From Ruminococcus sp. Phil11 (lineage in GTDB: Bacteria; Bacillota; Clostridia; Oscillospirales; Ruminococcaceae), in the NCBI GenBank assembly GCA_001940925.1, contig MSGZ01000035.1, forward strand, positions 1-64,000: DNA of 64,000 nt. Reading direction: 5' to 3'. This document shows positions 42,983-51,339 of this stretch, piece after piece. The notes under the pieces were generated by a model. It was not told the DNA's origin and did no database searches. It was given only the letters and a program-made list of their open reading frames with translations. A program made the position numbers and the translations under genes. How positions within the stretch are numbered: position 1 is the first letter of the stretch; every line of letters starts with the position of its first letter.

Positions 42983-43017
42983 TCTGAAATCTGACAACTG
43001 ATTCCTGAAATTTACCG

Positions 43018-43050
43018 CCTGTCCTTTTCCCGAGGGCAGGCGGATTTTTT
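43018..43050 (+). terminator. Terminator after the LRR-dockerin gene
   Basis: Stem (ccgcctgtcc / gggcaggcgg) with TTTTTT. A similar block is at 39597-39613. A second hairpin with T-run (gcgcccgac/gttagggcg, about 43073-43109) follows before parM. Confidence 0.85.
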
Positions 43051-43184
43051 GAGTACCCTGTAATTTCAATATAGGCGCCCGACCTTTCAAAGGTTAGGGC
43101 GTATTTTTTTGCCCACTTTCTATGCAACTCTCATGCAACACGCAGCCATCCCTAAGCCCTCCGAAAAGTTATATAATGGATTCA

Positions 43185-43216
43185 GGTTCAGGAGATAGCG
43201 GCCGTATCTCAGAACC
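43185..43216 (+). promoter_or_regulatory. Imperfect inverted repeat upstream of parM
   Basis: ggttc..gagata / tatctc..gaacc, centred at 43200, between a -10-like tataat (43171-43176) and the ATG at 43246. It could be an operator or ParR-binding centromere-like site. Confidence 0.5.
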
Positions 43217-43245
43217 GAATACGAAATATATACGGAGGGATGCAA

Positions 43246-44166
43246 ATGAAACGATACAAAGATTTCCTGATCGTGGGCATCGACCACGGTTACGGGAACA
43301 TCAAGACCGCGAACACGGTCACACCGACGGGTATCACCAAGCTGGATGCCGCACCAATCTTCACCAGGAACACGCTCTGCTATGACGGAAACTACTATCT
43401 CATCGGCGAGGGACACAAGGAATATCTCACCGACAAATGGGAGGACGACGACAACTATCTGTTTACGCTGATGGGCATTGCCCGTGAACTGAACCGCGAG
43501 GGAATTACCTCAGCCGATGTATGGCTTGCAGTCGGTCTGCCCCTTACATGGGTAAACCGGCAGCGTGAGGACTTCCGGCGGTATATGCTCCAGCGTGAAA
43601 GCGTGGAGTTCCGGTATGAGGACAAGCTCTATTCTGTCCGCATTGTCGGCTGCTCCGTCTTTCCGCAGGGCTATGCCGCCGTTGTACCGTATCTCAAGGA
43701 TATGACCGGACAGAATATGCTTGCGGACATCGGCAACGGCACGGTCAATATCATGAAAATCAACAACCGCAAACCAATCACCACACAAAGCTACACCGAA
43801 AAAATGGGCGTAAACCAGTGCGTCAAGGCTGCTTCCAATGCCATGATGGACAAGCTCGGCGTGACTGTGGACGAGACGATCATCCAGACCATGATCCGTT
43901 ACGGCAAGGCAGACATCGACAGCGAGTATGCGGAGGTTCTTCGTCACGCAATTTCCGAATATGCAGACAGCATCTTTGCTCTGTTCCGCAAGTACGAATA
44001 CAATCCCAAGCTGATGCGGCTCTACATCACGGGCGGCGGCGGAAGGCTGATCGAGCATTTCGGAACGTATGAGCATGACCGTGTGACGATCATCGGGGAT
44101 ATCTGTGCATCGGCAAAGGGCTATGAGGATTTCACCGTGGCACAGCTCAGGAAGGAGGGCAGATAA
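43246..44166 (+). CDS. parM: ParM-type actin-like segregation ATPase
   Basis: A 306-residue actin-like protein. VGIDHGYGNIKTA forms the phosphate-1 loop, NMLADIGNGTVNIMKI the connect/phosphate-2 region, and LYITGGGGRLIEH the adenosine motif; length and motif order match ParM/StbA-type plasmid proteins. It would form filaments that push DNA copies apart when bound through the adaptor encoded next (44168). It starts at the second ATG because ggaggg is 6 bases before it. Its presence in an integrated element suggests that the element spends time as an extrachromosomal circle. Confidence 0.9.
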   Translation: MKRYKDFLIVGIDHGYGNIKTANTVTPTGITKLDAAPIFTRNTLCYDGNYYLIGEGHKEYLTDKWEDDDNYLFTLMGIARELNREGITSADVWLAVGLPLTWVNRQREDFRRYMLQRESVEFRYEDKLYSVRIVGCSVFPQGYAAVVPYLKDMTGQNMLADIGNGTVNIMKINNRKPITTQSYTEKMGVNQCVKAASNAMMDKLGVTVDETIIQTMIRYGKADIDSEYAEVLRHAISEYADSIFALFRKYEYNPKLMRLYITGGGGRLIEHFGTYEHDRVTIIGDICASAKGYEDFTVAQLRKEGR

Positions 44167-44167
44167 C

Positions 44168-44560
44168 ATGGTGAAAATGACCTGTTTCCGCTTCAATCTG
44201 GACAATCCCGAACACGCCAAAGCCTGGGAGTACCTTCATGATTTCGACAAGGACAAGGTGAAGTCTGGCAATACAGCAGTCATCAGGGCGGTCAACGCGT
44301 ATTTCGACCGGATGCAGAAGCTGGAGGACGATCCGTATTTCGAGAACAGGGAGCGCGAGGAGCGTTTTGTCGGGCAGATCGTATCGGAGGTCGGCAAGGT
44401 CTTCACCGCAGAAATGCCGAAGTTCCTTGCAAGCCTGCTGCTCAGTCTGAATCAGGGCTACCCGCTTCAAACTCCGCAGCCTGTTTCAGCCGCGACAGAC
44501 AATCACAGTAGCGAAGATACAGACATCTCCGCGATCGACCTTGACTTCATCGGCGGATGA
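44168..44560 (+). CDS. ParR-like adaptor protein (predicted)
   Basis: A 130-residue, mainly helical protein with one base between its ATG and the parM stop. The N-terminal half (FRFNLDNPEHAKAWEYLHDF, TAVIRAVNAYFDRM) resembles ribbon-helix-helix adaptor proteins that follow parM in Firmicutes elements and bind the centromere site; the C-terminal half is acidic. The assignment rests mainly on gene order and size. Confidence 0.7.
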   Translation: MVKMTCFRFNLDNPEHAKAWEYLHDFDKDKVKSGNTAVIRAVNAYFDRMQKLEDDPYFENREREERFVGQIVSEVGKVFTAEMPKFLASLLLSLNQGYPLQTPQPVSAATDNHSSEDTDISAIDLDFIGG

Positions 44561-44915
44561 TATACAAAAACGCCGGAACATATATCGGGGAGTATCGTTT
44601 CGGGGGCTGAATGCTGTATGTCACCGGCGCAGCGCAATACCGCCAACACTGCATATCGCATTTTTGGAGGAAAGTGCGATCCTGCACCTATCACAGTAAA
44701 ACGGTGCAGCCGTGGATGCCGGCGCAAGGGCACTGGTGCGAGCCGGATGCAGCTGACGCGGATGATGCCGCTGATGTCAGAATGCTTGAAGCCCTGGCGT
44801 TGTGTGTGGGGCAGGTAGTACCGATGGATTGACACATCGGTCTACCTGCTCAGAGGGGACACCCCCTCCGAGACCTCCCCCTGACAGTCGCCGCAAGCGG
44901 CGGAAAGGAGCGCGT
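44561..44915. other. Origin-of-transfer candidate region
   Basis: These 355 bp before mobC hold no clear gene. They contain a perfect-stem inverted repeat (44811-44826 / 44834-44849: gcaggtag(t)accgatg) and then a C-rich tract (gaggggacaccccctccgag, 44851-44870) just before the mobC ribosome site. Such a hairpin upstream of mob genes is where relaxases usually nick. No nick sequence was confirmed. Confidence 0.55.
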
Positions 44916-45278
44916 ATGACCAACCGCAGACGACATCATGCTATATGTCTGAGGCTGACGGATGCTGAGTATGATCTGTGGACTGCGAAGCAGAAAGCCA
45001 GCGGTCTGAGCAAGACGGACTATCTGATGCAGGCGATCAGGAACAGCGAGGTTCGGATTTACTCCGTTGAAGAAAGCATTGCTCCGATCGTGCATGAGAT
45101 CCGCAAGATCGGCACGAACCTCAATCAGCTCGCCTACTTCTCCAATATCGGGCAGGATGAAAGAGTGAAAACTGAAATTGGAGCAATCCGTCAAACGAAT
45201 GATGCAGTCATGGTACAGCTCTCAGTCTTTTTGAAACATCCGCAGTTTACCGCAAAGGCGGCAGCCGATGTACGGTAA
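44916..45278 (+). CDS. mobC: MobC-like relaxosome protein
   Basis: A 120-residue protein with the MobC pattern: basic N-terminus, LRLTDAEYDLWTAKQKASGL ribbon-helix-helix, and the KIGTNLNQLAYFSN motif that is diagnostic for the family. MobC helps open the origin of transfer for the relaxase. It has ggaaagga before ATG and overlaps the relaxase gene by 11 bp. Confidence 0.93.
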   Translation: MTNRRRHHAICLRLTDAEYDLWTAKQKASGLSKTDYLMQAIRNSEVRIYSVEESIAPIVHEIRKIGTNLNQLAYFSNIGQDERVKTEIGAIRQTNDAVMVQLSVFLKHPQFTAKAAADVR

Positions 45279-46467
45279 TGTCAATGTGGATTACAGACCT
45301 TGCAAATCTTCTGCACAGCTTCGCCGCGCTGCCGATTATCTGCTTGGCAGGCAGGCGGAGCAAATACGGAACGGTGTGGTGAAAACCGAACCCGATCTCT
45401 ACTGGAGTCTCAACTGCGACCGTGACAATTTCGCCCGTGATGTTCTCATGACAAGAGAACTGTTCGGGAAAAAGCCAGTCAAGAATGCAAACCTTGCATA
45501 TAAAATGTCGATCTCCTTTTCGCCGGAGGATAATGACAAACTAACTTACAAAGAGGCTTTCAGGATTGCAAAGGCGTTTGCTGAGAGATTCTTTCAGGGC
45601 TATGAGGTGCTGTTTGCAGTACATACAGATACGCCGCACAAGCACGCCCACTTTCTGATCGGAAACTGTCATATTAAAACAGGCAAAGCATTCCGGCGCA
45701 ACGAAAGAGACCTGATTGAAATGAGCGGATTCTTCGGCGCACAATGTTTGCAGCGCGGTCTGATCCATTCCGTCCGCAATGACTTCTATCATCATAACAC
45801 AGACAAGCACCGCGACAAGGAGACCTTTGCGGAGCATCAGATGAAAGCAAGGGGCAAAGAGACTTTCAAGGATGAGCTGAGAGAGGTCATTCAGATCGAA
45901 TTCAGCGATCCGAGCAACCGCACACTGGAAGATGTGGTTCACGCACTGATGCAGCATTATCATGTGGAATGCCGCGTCAAAGGGAACACCATATCTTACC
46001 GCCATCCAAACTTTACAGATAAAAACGGCAAGCCTGCTTCCGTCAGAGGAAGCAAGCTTGGAGAACAGTATACAGTGAAAGGGATACAATATGAGCTTAA
46101 CAAGATTCAGCGATCCAAGGAAGCCGTCCGGGCAGACGGTGCTCAGCCGGGAAGTGCTGCAGCAGCCCCGCAGCACATCTACATCACAGGAGGATACGAT
46201 GCAGGAACAGAAAGAGGCAATGCCGTCACTCGACCAGCTCAATCAGATGATTCTGGAGCTTGCAGAGAAAGCCGGAGCGAACGTCGAGGAAGCCAAACAG
46301 GACGAGCGCGTGGTACTGCTGGCAGCAGCGACACTGCAAATGTGCCGACTCTTGCAGGACTTTACAGCGACTACCAGCGCCGGAATGGAGAAGATCGCAG
46401 ACCGGGAGCTGAAGAACCTGAACATTCAGAGCCAGTACGCAGAAAGCGTAAGAGCATCCGCCGTTAA
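45268..46467 (+). CDS. Relaxase (MOB-P/VirD2-like)
   Basis: A 399-residue DNA-nicking transesterase. The histidine triad is in AVHTDTPHKHAHFLIG (about residues 118-131) and an early Tyr (about Tyr9 or Tyr24) is the likely nucleophile. The N-terminal 300 residues match small MOB-P relaxases. From about residue 310 the sequence is Arg/Gly/Glu/Ser-rich and overlaps, in another frame, the first 90 codons of the gene at 46199 for 269 bp. That tail has no recognised fold. Confidence 0.92.
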   Translation: MYGNVNVDYRPCKSSAQLRRAADYLLGRQAEQIRNGVVKTEPDLYWSLNCDRDNFARDVLMTRELFGKKPVKNANLAYKMSISFSPEDNDKLTYKEAFRIAKAFAERFFQGYEVLFAVHTDTPHKHAHFLIGNCHIKTGKAFRRNERDLIEMSGFFGAQCLQRGLIHSVRNDFYHHNTDKHRDKETFAEHQMKARGKETFKDELREVIQIEFSDPSNRTLEDVVHALMQHYHVECRVKGNTISYRHPNFTDKNGKPASVRGSKLGEQYTVKGIQYELNKIQRSKEAVRADGAQPGSAAAAPQHIYITGGYDAGTERGNAVTRPAQSDDSGACRESRSERRGSQTGRARGTAGSSDTANVPTLAGLYSDYQRRNGEDRRPGAEEPEHSEPVRRKRKSIRR

Positions 46468-46741
46468 TATCGCGCGGGAAATGCATAGGCAGTTTGCAGA
46501 GGAGCAAAAGGCGGCGATTCAGGACGGCTGCAAGATGCTTGAACAGAAAGCGCAGAGTATCGAAAACGGCTTGAACACCTGCGCGAAAGAAGTCAAAAAT
46601 GCTGCGTTCAGCGCCTGCGAGACCGCAGACCGTCTGCGAACGATCAATTCCATCGGGGATTTGTTCTATTATGCCGCACCGCTTTTTGTTCTGGTTGACC
46701 TCATTTTTCGAGTAATTGCAGTAGTGAAGCACCTTGCGTGA
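46199..46741 (+). CDS. Coiled-coil protein with C-terminal membrane anchor
   Basis: A 180-residue protein with a strong ribosome site (aggagg, 6 bases). Residues 1 to about 150 are helical with heptad patterning (LELAEKAGANVEEAKQDERV, AIQDGCKMLEQKAQSIENGL), and the last 25 residues (YYAAPLFVLVDLIFRVIAVV) form one membrane helix. Its first half is dual-coding with the relaxase tail. Its 3' end overlaps the convergent STAND NTPase gene by 41 bp. A position after relaxase suggests a MobB-type role (membrane attachment of the relaxosome), which is an inference. Confidence 0.8.
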   Translation: MQEQKEAMPSLDQLNQMILELAEKAGANVEEAKQDERVVLLAAATLQMCRLLQDFTATTSAGMEKIADRELKNLNIQSQYAESVRASAVNIAREMHRQFAEEQKAAIQDGCKMLEQKAQSIENGLNTCAKEVKNAAFSACETADRLRTINSIGDLFYYAAPLFVLVDLIFRVIAVVKHLA

Positions 46742-49004
46742 GATCGAATCCTGTCTGTTTAATATACTGTTTCGCTTCTGCTTTTCTGAGTTTTACAATG
46801 TCAGAATCCGCGCCGTAAAGATCAATCAGAATTCGGAACGCACAAACCAGATCGTCTGCTGCCGCTGCATTGTGCAGACAGAGACGATATATTCCAAGAG
46901 CAAACCTGCATCCTGCATAGACAGCGGTATGAACAAGCTGTAATTCACGCAGCTTAGTTACCGCAGAGGACACAAGATTTACAGCGGTGTTAAATTGTCC
47001 GAGCGAGAACAGCAGATCAGCATAGATGATCGTTGTACGGTATTGGTCATAGGTAAAGACGCCATCAGCCTCAATTTTCTGAAACAGCGCCACACTCTGT
47101 TCCATTGCTTTCAGGGCATCCTGTTTCCGATTGACAAGAATCAGGAAATAACCGTAGGTGCTGAGTGAATTTGCTTGCAGCAGTGTATCGGAAAACTGCA
47201 TTGCATTCTGAACAGCCTCTTCCTGCAAAGTAAGTGCCCGAGGATAATTATTCCGGTGCAGCTCACAGGCAGCCCTATCAGTCAGATACAGCGCATTCTG
47301 CTGTGCATCCTCAGTATCAAGTATCTGCTTTTCCAGTGTAATCAGTGAATCCATATGCGGAATGCTGCCGATGCGGTCAGCGAAGTTGAAGCAATCACTG
47401 ACGAATATAAAATGCTCCCGCTGATTTCTGTATTCTATATCTCTGACCGCGAGGTCAATCACTTCCAGCATCTTTTCAGCATCAATTTCCGTGTCTGCCT
47501 GCTCATTGATGCAGACTGCACGGACAGAGGAAATCAGCGGGGCGCAGTTTTCACTGTCGGGGTTCAGTTCAGATTTCACAAGCGTGCGGAGCATCGGATG
47601 CAGTGTGATCATGCCGTTTGCATATTCATGGACAAGCCCCAGCTCGACCAGATCGTCCAGCATGACCATATTATCCAGACACATCAAAACCGCCATTGTA
47701 TCCTTGCGGATTCCGGAGCAGGGCGAAACAATCAGCATCCGCAGCGCATTCCGGTATGCTTCCGGCAGTTCCAGCAAGCCAAACAGATCGCGGATGTGAT
47801 CGTAACAGGTTTTCTTCTTCGGATGCTTGTCCTTGGTCGCAGAGAACCGCTCCAGTATGGATTTCAGACCGCCGGACAGTTTTGCGGAAAGCGATTTGGG
47901 TGTATAGAAGCCTTTGTGCATCAGTCTTGCACACAGCTCCACACAGAATGTATGTCCGTCAATCGCGTCGATGATTTTCAGAAGCTGATCCTGCTCATTG
48001 TTCTTGTACCCGTAGAACTTGCTGATCAGATTCAGCAGTAGTTCCTTTAAACGAAATTCCGTCAGCTCATACACGCAGAGATCGTCATAGTGCTTGTGCG
48101 AAGTGAAGATTACCCTGCATTCCAGATCAAGCAGATCGTAGAAGCAGTCATCTTCTTCGGGCACGGCGTTGAAATTGTCGATGATGAGCAGGACGCTTTT
48201 GCCGAGCGATGCAAGCAGTTCCAAATTCCGGCGATAGCGTTCGTTTTCATCCGCAATGACCGGATTGCTGATGATGTTTGCAATGATCGTTTTCAGGCTG
48301 CCTTTGTAGAAATAGTATCCGAAGTGCTCGAATCCAGATTTGTGCCGTTCCGCATAAGCACGGACAAGCTCGCTCTTACCGATTCCGGCAATGCCTGTGA
48401 CGATCACCGTGGAATTGTCCTGCACCAAAGAATGCACCTCATTCAGCTCCGCATCCCGTCCGCAGAAATGACGGCAGGGCGCAATGTACTCGCTGTTTGC
48501 AAACAGCGCATCCTTGTACGAAGCAGCTTCGGCTGCATATCTGGCAGCGACATAGCCCTTGTCCGCCTTTTCATACTGTCGGGTAACGGCAATAAATACC
48601 GCTTCATAGATCATATCCACAAGCGAGGCTTTGTCAGCATACTGCGCCGGAACTCGGCTGAGGATTTCTTTCCGCAGGGGCGCGGATAGTGTATCGTCGT
48701 ATTGAATCAGATCGTAAAGCTCTTGGTATGTATTCGGCTGATCAAAGATATACGGGAGCAGTTCGACAATGTCTCTGCACAGCACCTCGCGGTCTGCATT
48801 CAGATAGAACTCGCTCATTTCAGGCGAAACCCGAATTGTGCCGCTGTGCAGCTTGGCGCTGGTAAAGCGTTCAAACTGATAGATATGCGCATCCGCAAGA
48901 TAAGCGGCGAAAAGTGTATTCAGCAGATTGATATAGTACACCGTGGTCGAAGATGCCAGATTCCGCATCAGCGTATCGGTCACATTCTGAAAATCACATT
49001 GCAT
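46701..49004 (-). CDS. STAND NTPase with TPR-like C-terminus
   Basis: A 767-residue protein. Residues 1-180 are a helical region with no recognised enzymatic motif. The NTPase core follows a CGRDAELNEV hinge: Walker A GIAGIGKSE (about 204-211), Walker B VLLIIDNF (about 271-277) and a DLECRVIFTSHK sensor strand, as in NB-ARC/STAND proteins. Residues about 330-480 are helical, and the C-terminal 250 carry TPR-like repeats (AACELHRNNYPRALTLQEEA, NSLSTYGYFLILVNRKQDAL). STAND proteins sense ligands via the repeats and are used as regulators or as antiviral sensors. It is antisense to the mob genes, has its own promoter, and no effector domain was identified. Confidence 0.85.
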   Translation of the reverse strand: MQCDFQNVTDTLMRNLASSTTVYYINLLNTLFAAYLADAHIYQFERFTSAKLHSGTIRVSPEMSEFYLNADREVLCRDIVELLPYIFDQPNTYQELYDLIQYDDTLSAPLRKEILSRVPAQYADKASLVDMIYEAVFIAVTRQYEKADKGYVAARYAAEAASYKDALFANSEYIAPCRHFCGRDAELNEVHSLVQDNSTVIVTGIAGIGKSELVRAYAERHKSGFEHFGYYFYKGSLKTIIANIISNPVIADENERYRRNLELLASLGKSVLLIIDNFNAVPEEDDCFYDLLDLECRVIFTSHKHYDDLCVYELTEFRLKELLLNLISKFYGYKNNEQDQLLKIIDAIDGHTFCVELCARLMHKGFYTPKSLSAKLSGGLKSILERFSATKDKHPKKKTCYDHIRDLFGLLELPEAYRNALRMLIVSPCSGIRKDTMAVLMCLDNMVMLDDLVELGLVHEYANGMITLHPMLRTLVKSELNPDSENCAPLISSVRAVCINEQADTEIDAEKMLEVIDLAVRDIEYRNQREHFIFVSDCFNFADRIGSIPHMDSLITLEKQILDTEDAQQNALYLTDRAACELHRNNYPRALTLQEEAVQNAMQFSDTLLQANSLSTYGYFLILVNRKQDALKAMEQSVALFQKIEADGVFTYDQYRTTIIYADLLFSLGQFNTAVNLVSSAVTKLRELQLVHTAVYAGCRFALGIYRLCLHNAAAADDLVCAFRILIDLYGADSDIVKLRKAEAKQYIKQTGFDLTQGASLLQLLEK

Positions 49005-49040
49005 TGCTTTTCGCCCCCTGTTCCATAATCTTTCAATTCT

Positions 49041-49069
49041 ATTATAACATATAGAACATCCGTTTGCAA
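49041..49069 (-). promoter_or_regulatory. Promoter of the STAND NTPase gene
   Basis: Minus strand TTGCAA (49064-49069), 17-bp spacer, TATAAT (49041-49046), about 35 bp before the ATG. Confidence 0.75.
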
Positions 49070-49086
49070 GTAGTAGGGAGGTATTT

Positions 49087-49353
49087 ATGAAAATATTTGA
49101 AGAAGAAAAAGCGCTTGGAGAGATGCTGAACACAGCTCTCCAAACGCTGAAAGAATGGGATGCCCGTGCGCCGCGGACACCTGACGGATGCCTTGATGAA
49201 CTGCATCTGTATGCCATGCATACGCTCGGCTATGCGGAGTGTTTGGCAGAGCGATTCATGCAGGCAGGTCTGGCAGAACGACTGTCGATGCGGGAGGATA
49301 TTGAACGGATTGAATATGAGATCAGAGTGCTTGCCGAAAGCAGCTTAGAGTAA
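49087..49353 (+). CDS. Small helical protein of unknown function
   Basis: An 88-residue acidic protein, almost fully helical by pattern, with gggagg before ATG. It is divergent from the STAND gene. Conserved-looking segments are LKEWDARAPRTPDGCLDELH and a C-terminal REDIERIEYEIRVLAES. I recognise no family. Confidence 0.7.
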   Translation: MKIFEEEKALGEMLNTALQTLKEWDARAPRTPDGCLDELHLYAMHTLGYAECLAERFMQAGLAERLSMREDIERIEYEIRVLAESSLE

Positions 49354-49390
49354 ATCAGCCTTAGTTGTCCTGAAAAGAGAGAGAGGGATT

Positions 49391-49579
49391 ATGATGAAAA
49401 AAATGAATGCAAAGGAACTGAACGAGCAGTACAGGGATTGTCCTGCACAGGAGCAGGAGTATGAGATCAAGGGGAGAAAATACATCGTTGTGAGCCACTA
49501 TGTCGGTGAGAAAGACCTGGATGAAGTGGTATACAGAAACGCATATCATCGCGCAATGAACGAGCTTCTCCACGCATAA
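49391..49579 (+). CDS. Small protein of unknown function
   Basis: A 62-residue protein, ATG-initiated behind gagagaggg. The IKGRKYIVVSHYVGEKDLDE stretch and AYHRAMNELL helix suggest a compact alpha/beta fold. It sits between the STAND region and the recombinase. Confidence 0.65.
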   Translation: MMKKMNAKELNEQYRDCPAQEQEYEIKGRKYIVVSHYVGEKDLDEVVYRNAYHRAMNELLHA

Positions 49580-49613
49580 ACAGAAGAAAGCGTAAAAAGC
49601 TCCCGAAGTACTG

Positions 49614-49659
49614 GCTATTTCCGATGAGATGTGATATAATAATATGTATCGGAAATAGC
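49614..49659 (+). promoter_or_regulatory. Recombinase promoter with overlapping 12-bp inverted repeat
   Basis: gctatttccgat (49614-49625) and atcggaaatagc (49648-49659) flank 22 bp that contain TATAAT (49635-49640). A repressor binding these arms would cover the -35 and the start of transcription. Confidence 0.7.
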
Positions 49660-49681
49660 TGCTTTGGGAGAAAGGAGTAAT

Positions 49682-51322
49682 ATGTTACCAAAGCAGACAA
49701 ATTACAGCGTGGGTATCTATATGCGGCTATCCCGCGATGATGAACGCCCAGGAGAATCACTCTCCATCGAAAACCAGCGCGCAATCCTGACGGAATATGT
49801 CTCGAAGCAGGGTTGGACGGTCTATGATGAGTATGTTGATGACGGTGTATCCGGCGTCAGTTTTGACAGACCGGGCGTGCAGCGTTTACTTGACGATGCA
49901 AAGACCGGCAAGATCAATCTCATTCTCTGCAAGGATTTGAGCCGATTCGGACGAAACTATATTCAGGTCGGCCAGTATACGGACTATATATTCCCGATGT
50001 ACAACATCCGTTTCATAGCGCTCGCGGACAACGTAGACACAGCCAATTCCCGCAGCGCAGGCATGGACATGATGCCGATCGTCAACATTTTCAACGAGTG
50101 GCACTGCGCCTCGACCTCGAAGAAGATCAGGGCAGTTCTGGAAGCGGATGCCAAAAAGGGAAAATACAAATCTCCCACCGCATCATACGGGTATATAAAG
50201 TCGGATGATGAAAAGCATACGCCGGTCATTGATCCGGAGGCTGCTGCTGTTGTCAAGCGCATCTTTGAACTGCGGGCAAAGGGCATCACAATGGCTCACA
50301 TTGCGGAAATCCTGAATGCGGAGAAAATCCCGTCTCCGTCTGAATACTACTACGGGAAGATCGGCAAGCCCAACCGCAAATCTGTAACCAATCTTTGGTG
50401 CAGAACATCCGTCAGGCGCATCCTGAAGAATCCGATCTACATCGGGACAATGGCGCAGCTTCGCACCACAACGGTCAGTTACAAGAACCATAAGGTAATC
50501 CGCAAAAACAAAGAGGATTGGATCGTGGTCGAACACAATCATGAACCGATCATCTCGCAGGAACTGTGGAATAAGGTTCGGGAATTGGACGATTCCGTCA
50601 GCAAAGGGAAGCGGGACAGCAGCGGAAATGTGGCTTTGTTTTCCGGAATGCTGTACTGTCAGGACTGCGGTTACAAAATGAAGAAAATCTGGCTCAATCG
50701 CAAAAAAGGCGACATCGGTTATTCCTGCGGGTATCGGGCACGGTTCGGCAAAGAATTCTGCTCACCGCACACGATCAGGGAATCTGCGCTGGCAGCTCTG
50801 GTTATTGCGGATATTCAATCCGAGCTGCGGCTGGTCGTTGATGAAGACAAGGCTAGAAAGCAGTTCCTTGAAAAGAAATCCGGTGTCCGGTCTTCTCAGA
50901 CCGCAAGTGATACAAAGCGAAAGCGTGAGATAGAACATCGTCTCGCTGAACTGGATACCCTGACACAAAGCGTCTATGAAAATATGGTTCTCGGCAAGGT
51001 TCCCGAAGACGTATGCGTGAAGCTGATTGAGAAGTATCAGGCAGAAAACAAGACCTTACAGACAGAAGCGGATGCGATTCAGGAACGGCTTGATGCTGTC
51101 AATCAGGATGAGCAGGATGTGGATGAGTTTATCCGCCGGCTGAAAAAGTATGCTGGGGTTGAGGTACTAACCCGTGAAATGCTCCTTGAACTCGTGGAGT
51201 ATATAACGGTTGAAGAAGCACCTGAAAACCGCAATCTACCGAGAATAATCCACATCTACTACAAGTTTCTCGACAAGGCGGTTCCAAATAAGCATAACTA
51301 TATTAATGTGAGTTTGTATTGA
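49682..51322 (+). CDS. Large serine recombinase (integrase/excisionase)
   Basis: A 546-residue site-specific recombinase. The resolvase domain starts YMRLSRDDE (nucleophile Ser17), includes DDGVSGVSFDRPGVQRLL and CKDLSRFGRN, followed by the recombinase domain (YGYIKSDDEKHTPVIDPEAA) and a zinc-ribbon (CQDCGYKMK ... CGYRARFGKEFC), then a coiled coil. Length matches TnpX/Tn4451-type enzymes. It would integrate and excise the element between 39404 and 51345 with half-sites next to its own 3' end. Start at the ATG after aaggag; an in-frame start 6 codons earlier is weaker. Confidence 0.95.
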   Translation: MLPKQTNYSVGIYMRLSRDDERPGESLSIENQRAILTEYVSKQGWTVYDEYVDDGVSGVSFDRPGVQRLLDDAKTGKINLILCKDLSRFGRNYIQVGQYTDYIFPMYNIRFIALADNVDTANSRSAGMDMMPIVNIFNEWHCASTSKKIRAVLEADAKKGKYKSPTASYGYIKSDDEKHTPVIDPEAAAVVKRIFELRAKGITMAHIAEILNAEKIPSPSEYYYGKIGKPNRKSVTNLWCRTSVRRILKNPIYIGTMAQLRTTTVSYKNHKVIRKNKEDWIVVEHNHEPIISQELWNKVRELDDSVSKGKRDSSGNVALFSGMLYCQDCGYKMKKIWLNRKKGDIGYSCGYRARFGKEFCSPHTIRESALAALVIADIQSELRLVVDEDKARKQFLEKKSGVRSSQTASDTKRKREIEHRLAELDTLTQSVYENMVLGKVPEDVCVKLIEKYQAENKTLQTEADAIQERLDAVNQDEQDVDEFIRRLKKYAGVEVLTREMLLELVEYITVEEAPENRNLPRIIHIYYKFLDKAVPNKHNYINVSLY

Positions 51323-51326
51323 CACA

Positions 51327-51339
51327 TCTCCATTTGAAC
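51327..51339 (+). other. Right terminal inverted-repeat arm (attR half-site candidate)
   Basis: tctccatttgaac, exact inverse of 39419-39431, 4 bp after the recombinase stop, as expected for an att site next to its recombinase. Confidence 0.65.

Noticed and set aside
44611..44832. Two overlapping small frames upstream of mobC
   Set aside because: No good ribosome site, no motif, and they run into the inverted repeat proposed as origin of transfer.
39419..51339. Terminal inverted repeats as a DDE transposon
   Set aside because: No DDE transposase is present; the inverted arms fit half-sites of a serine-recombinase attP, and the recombinase is adjacent.
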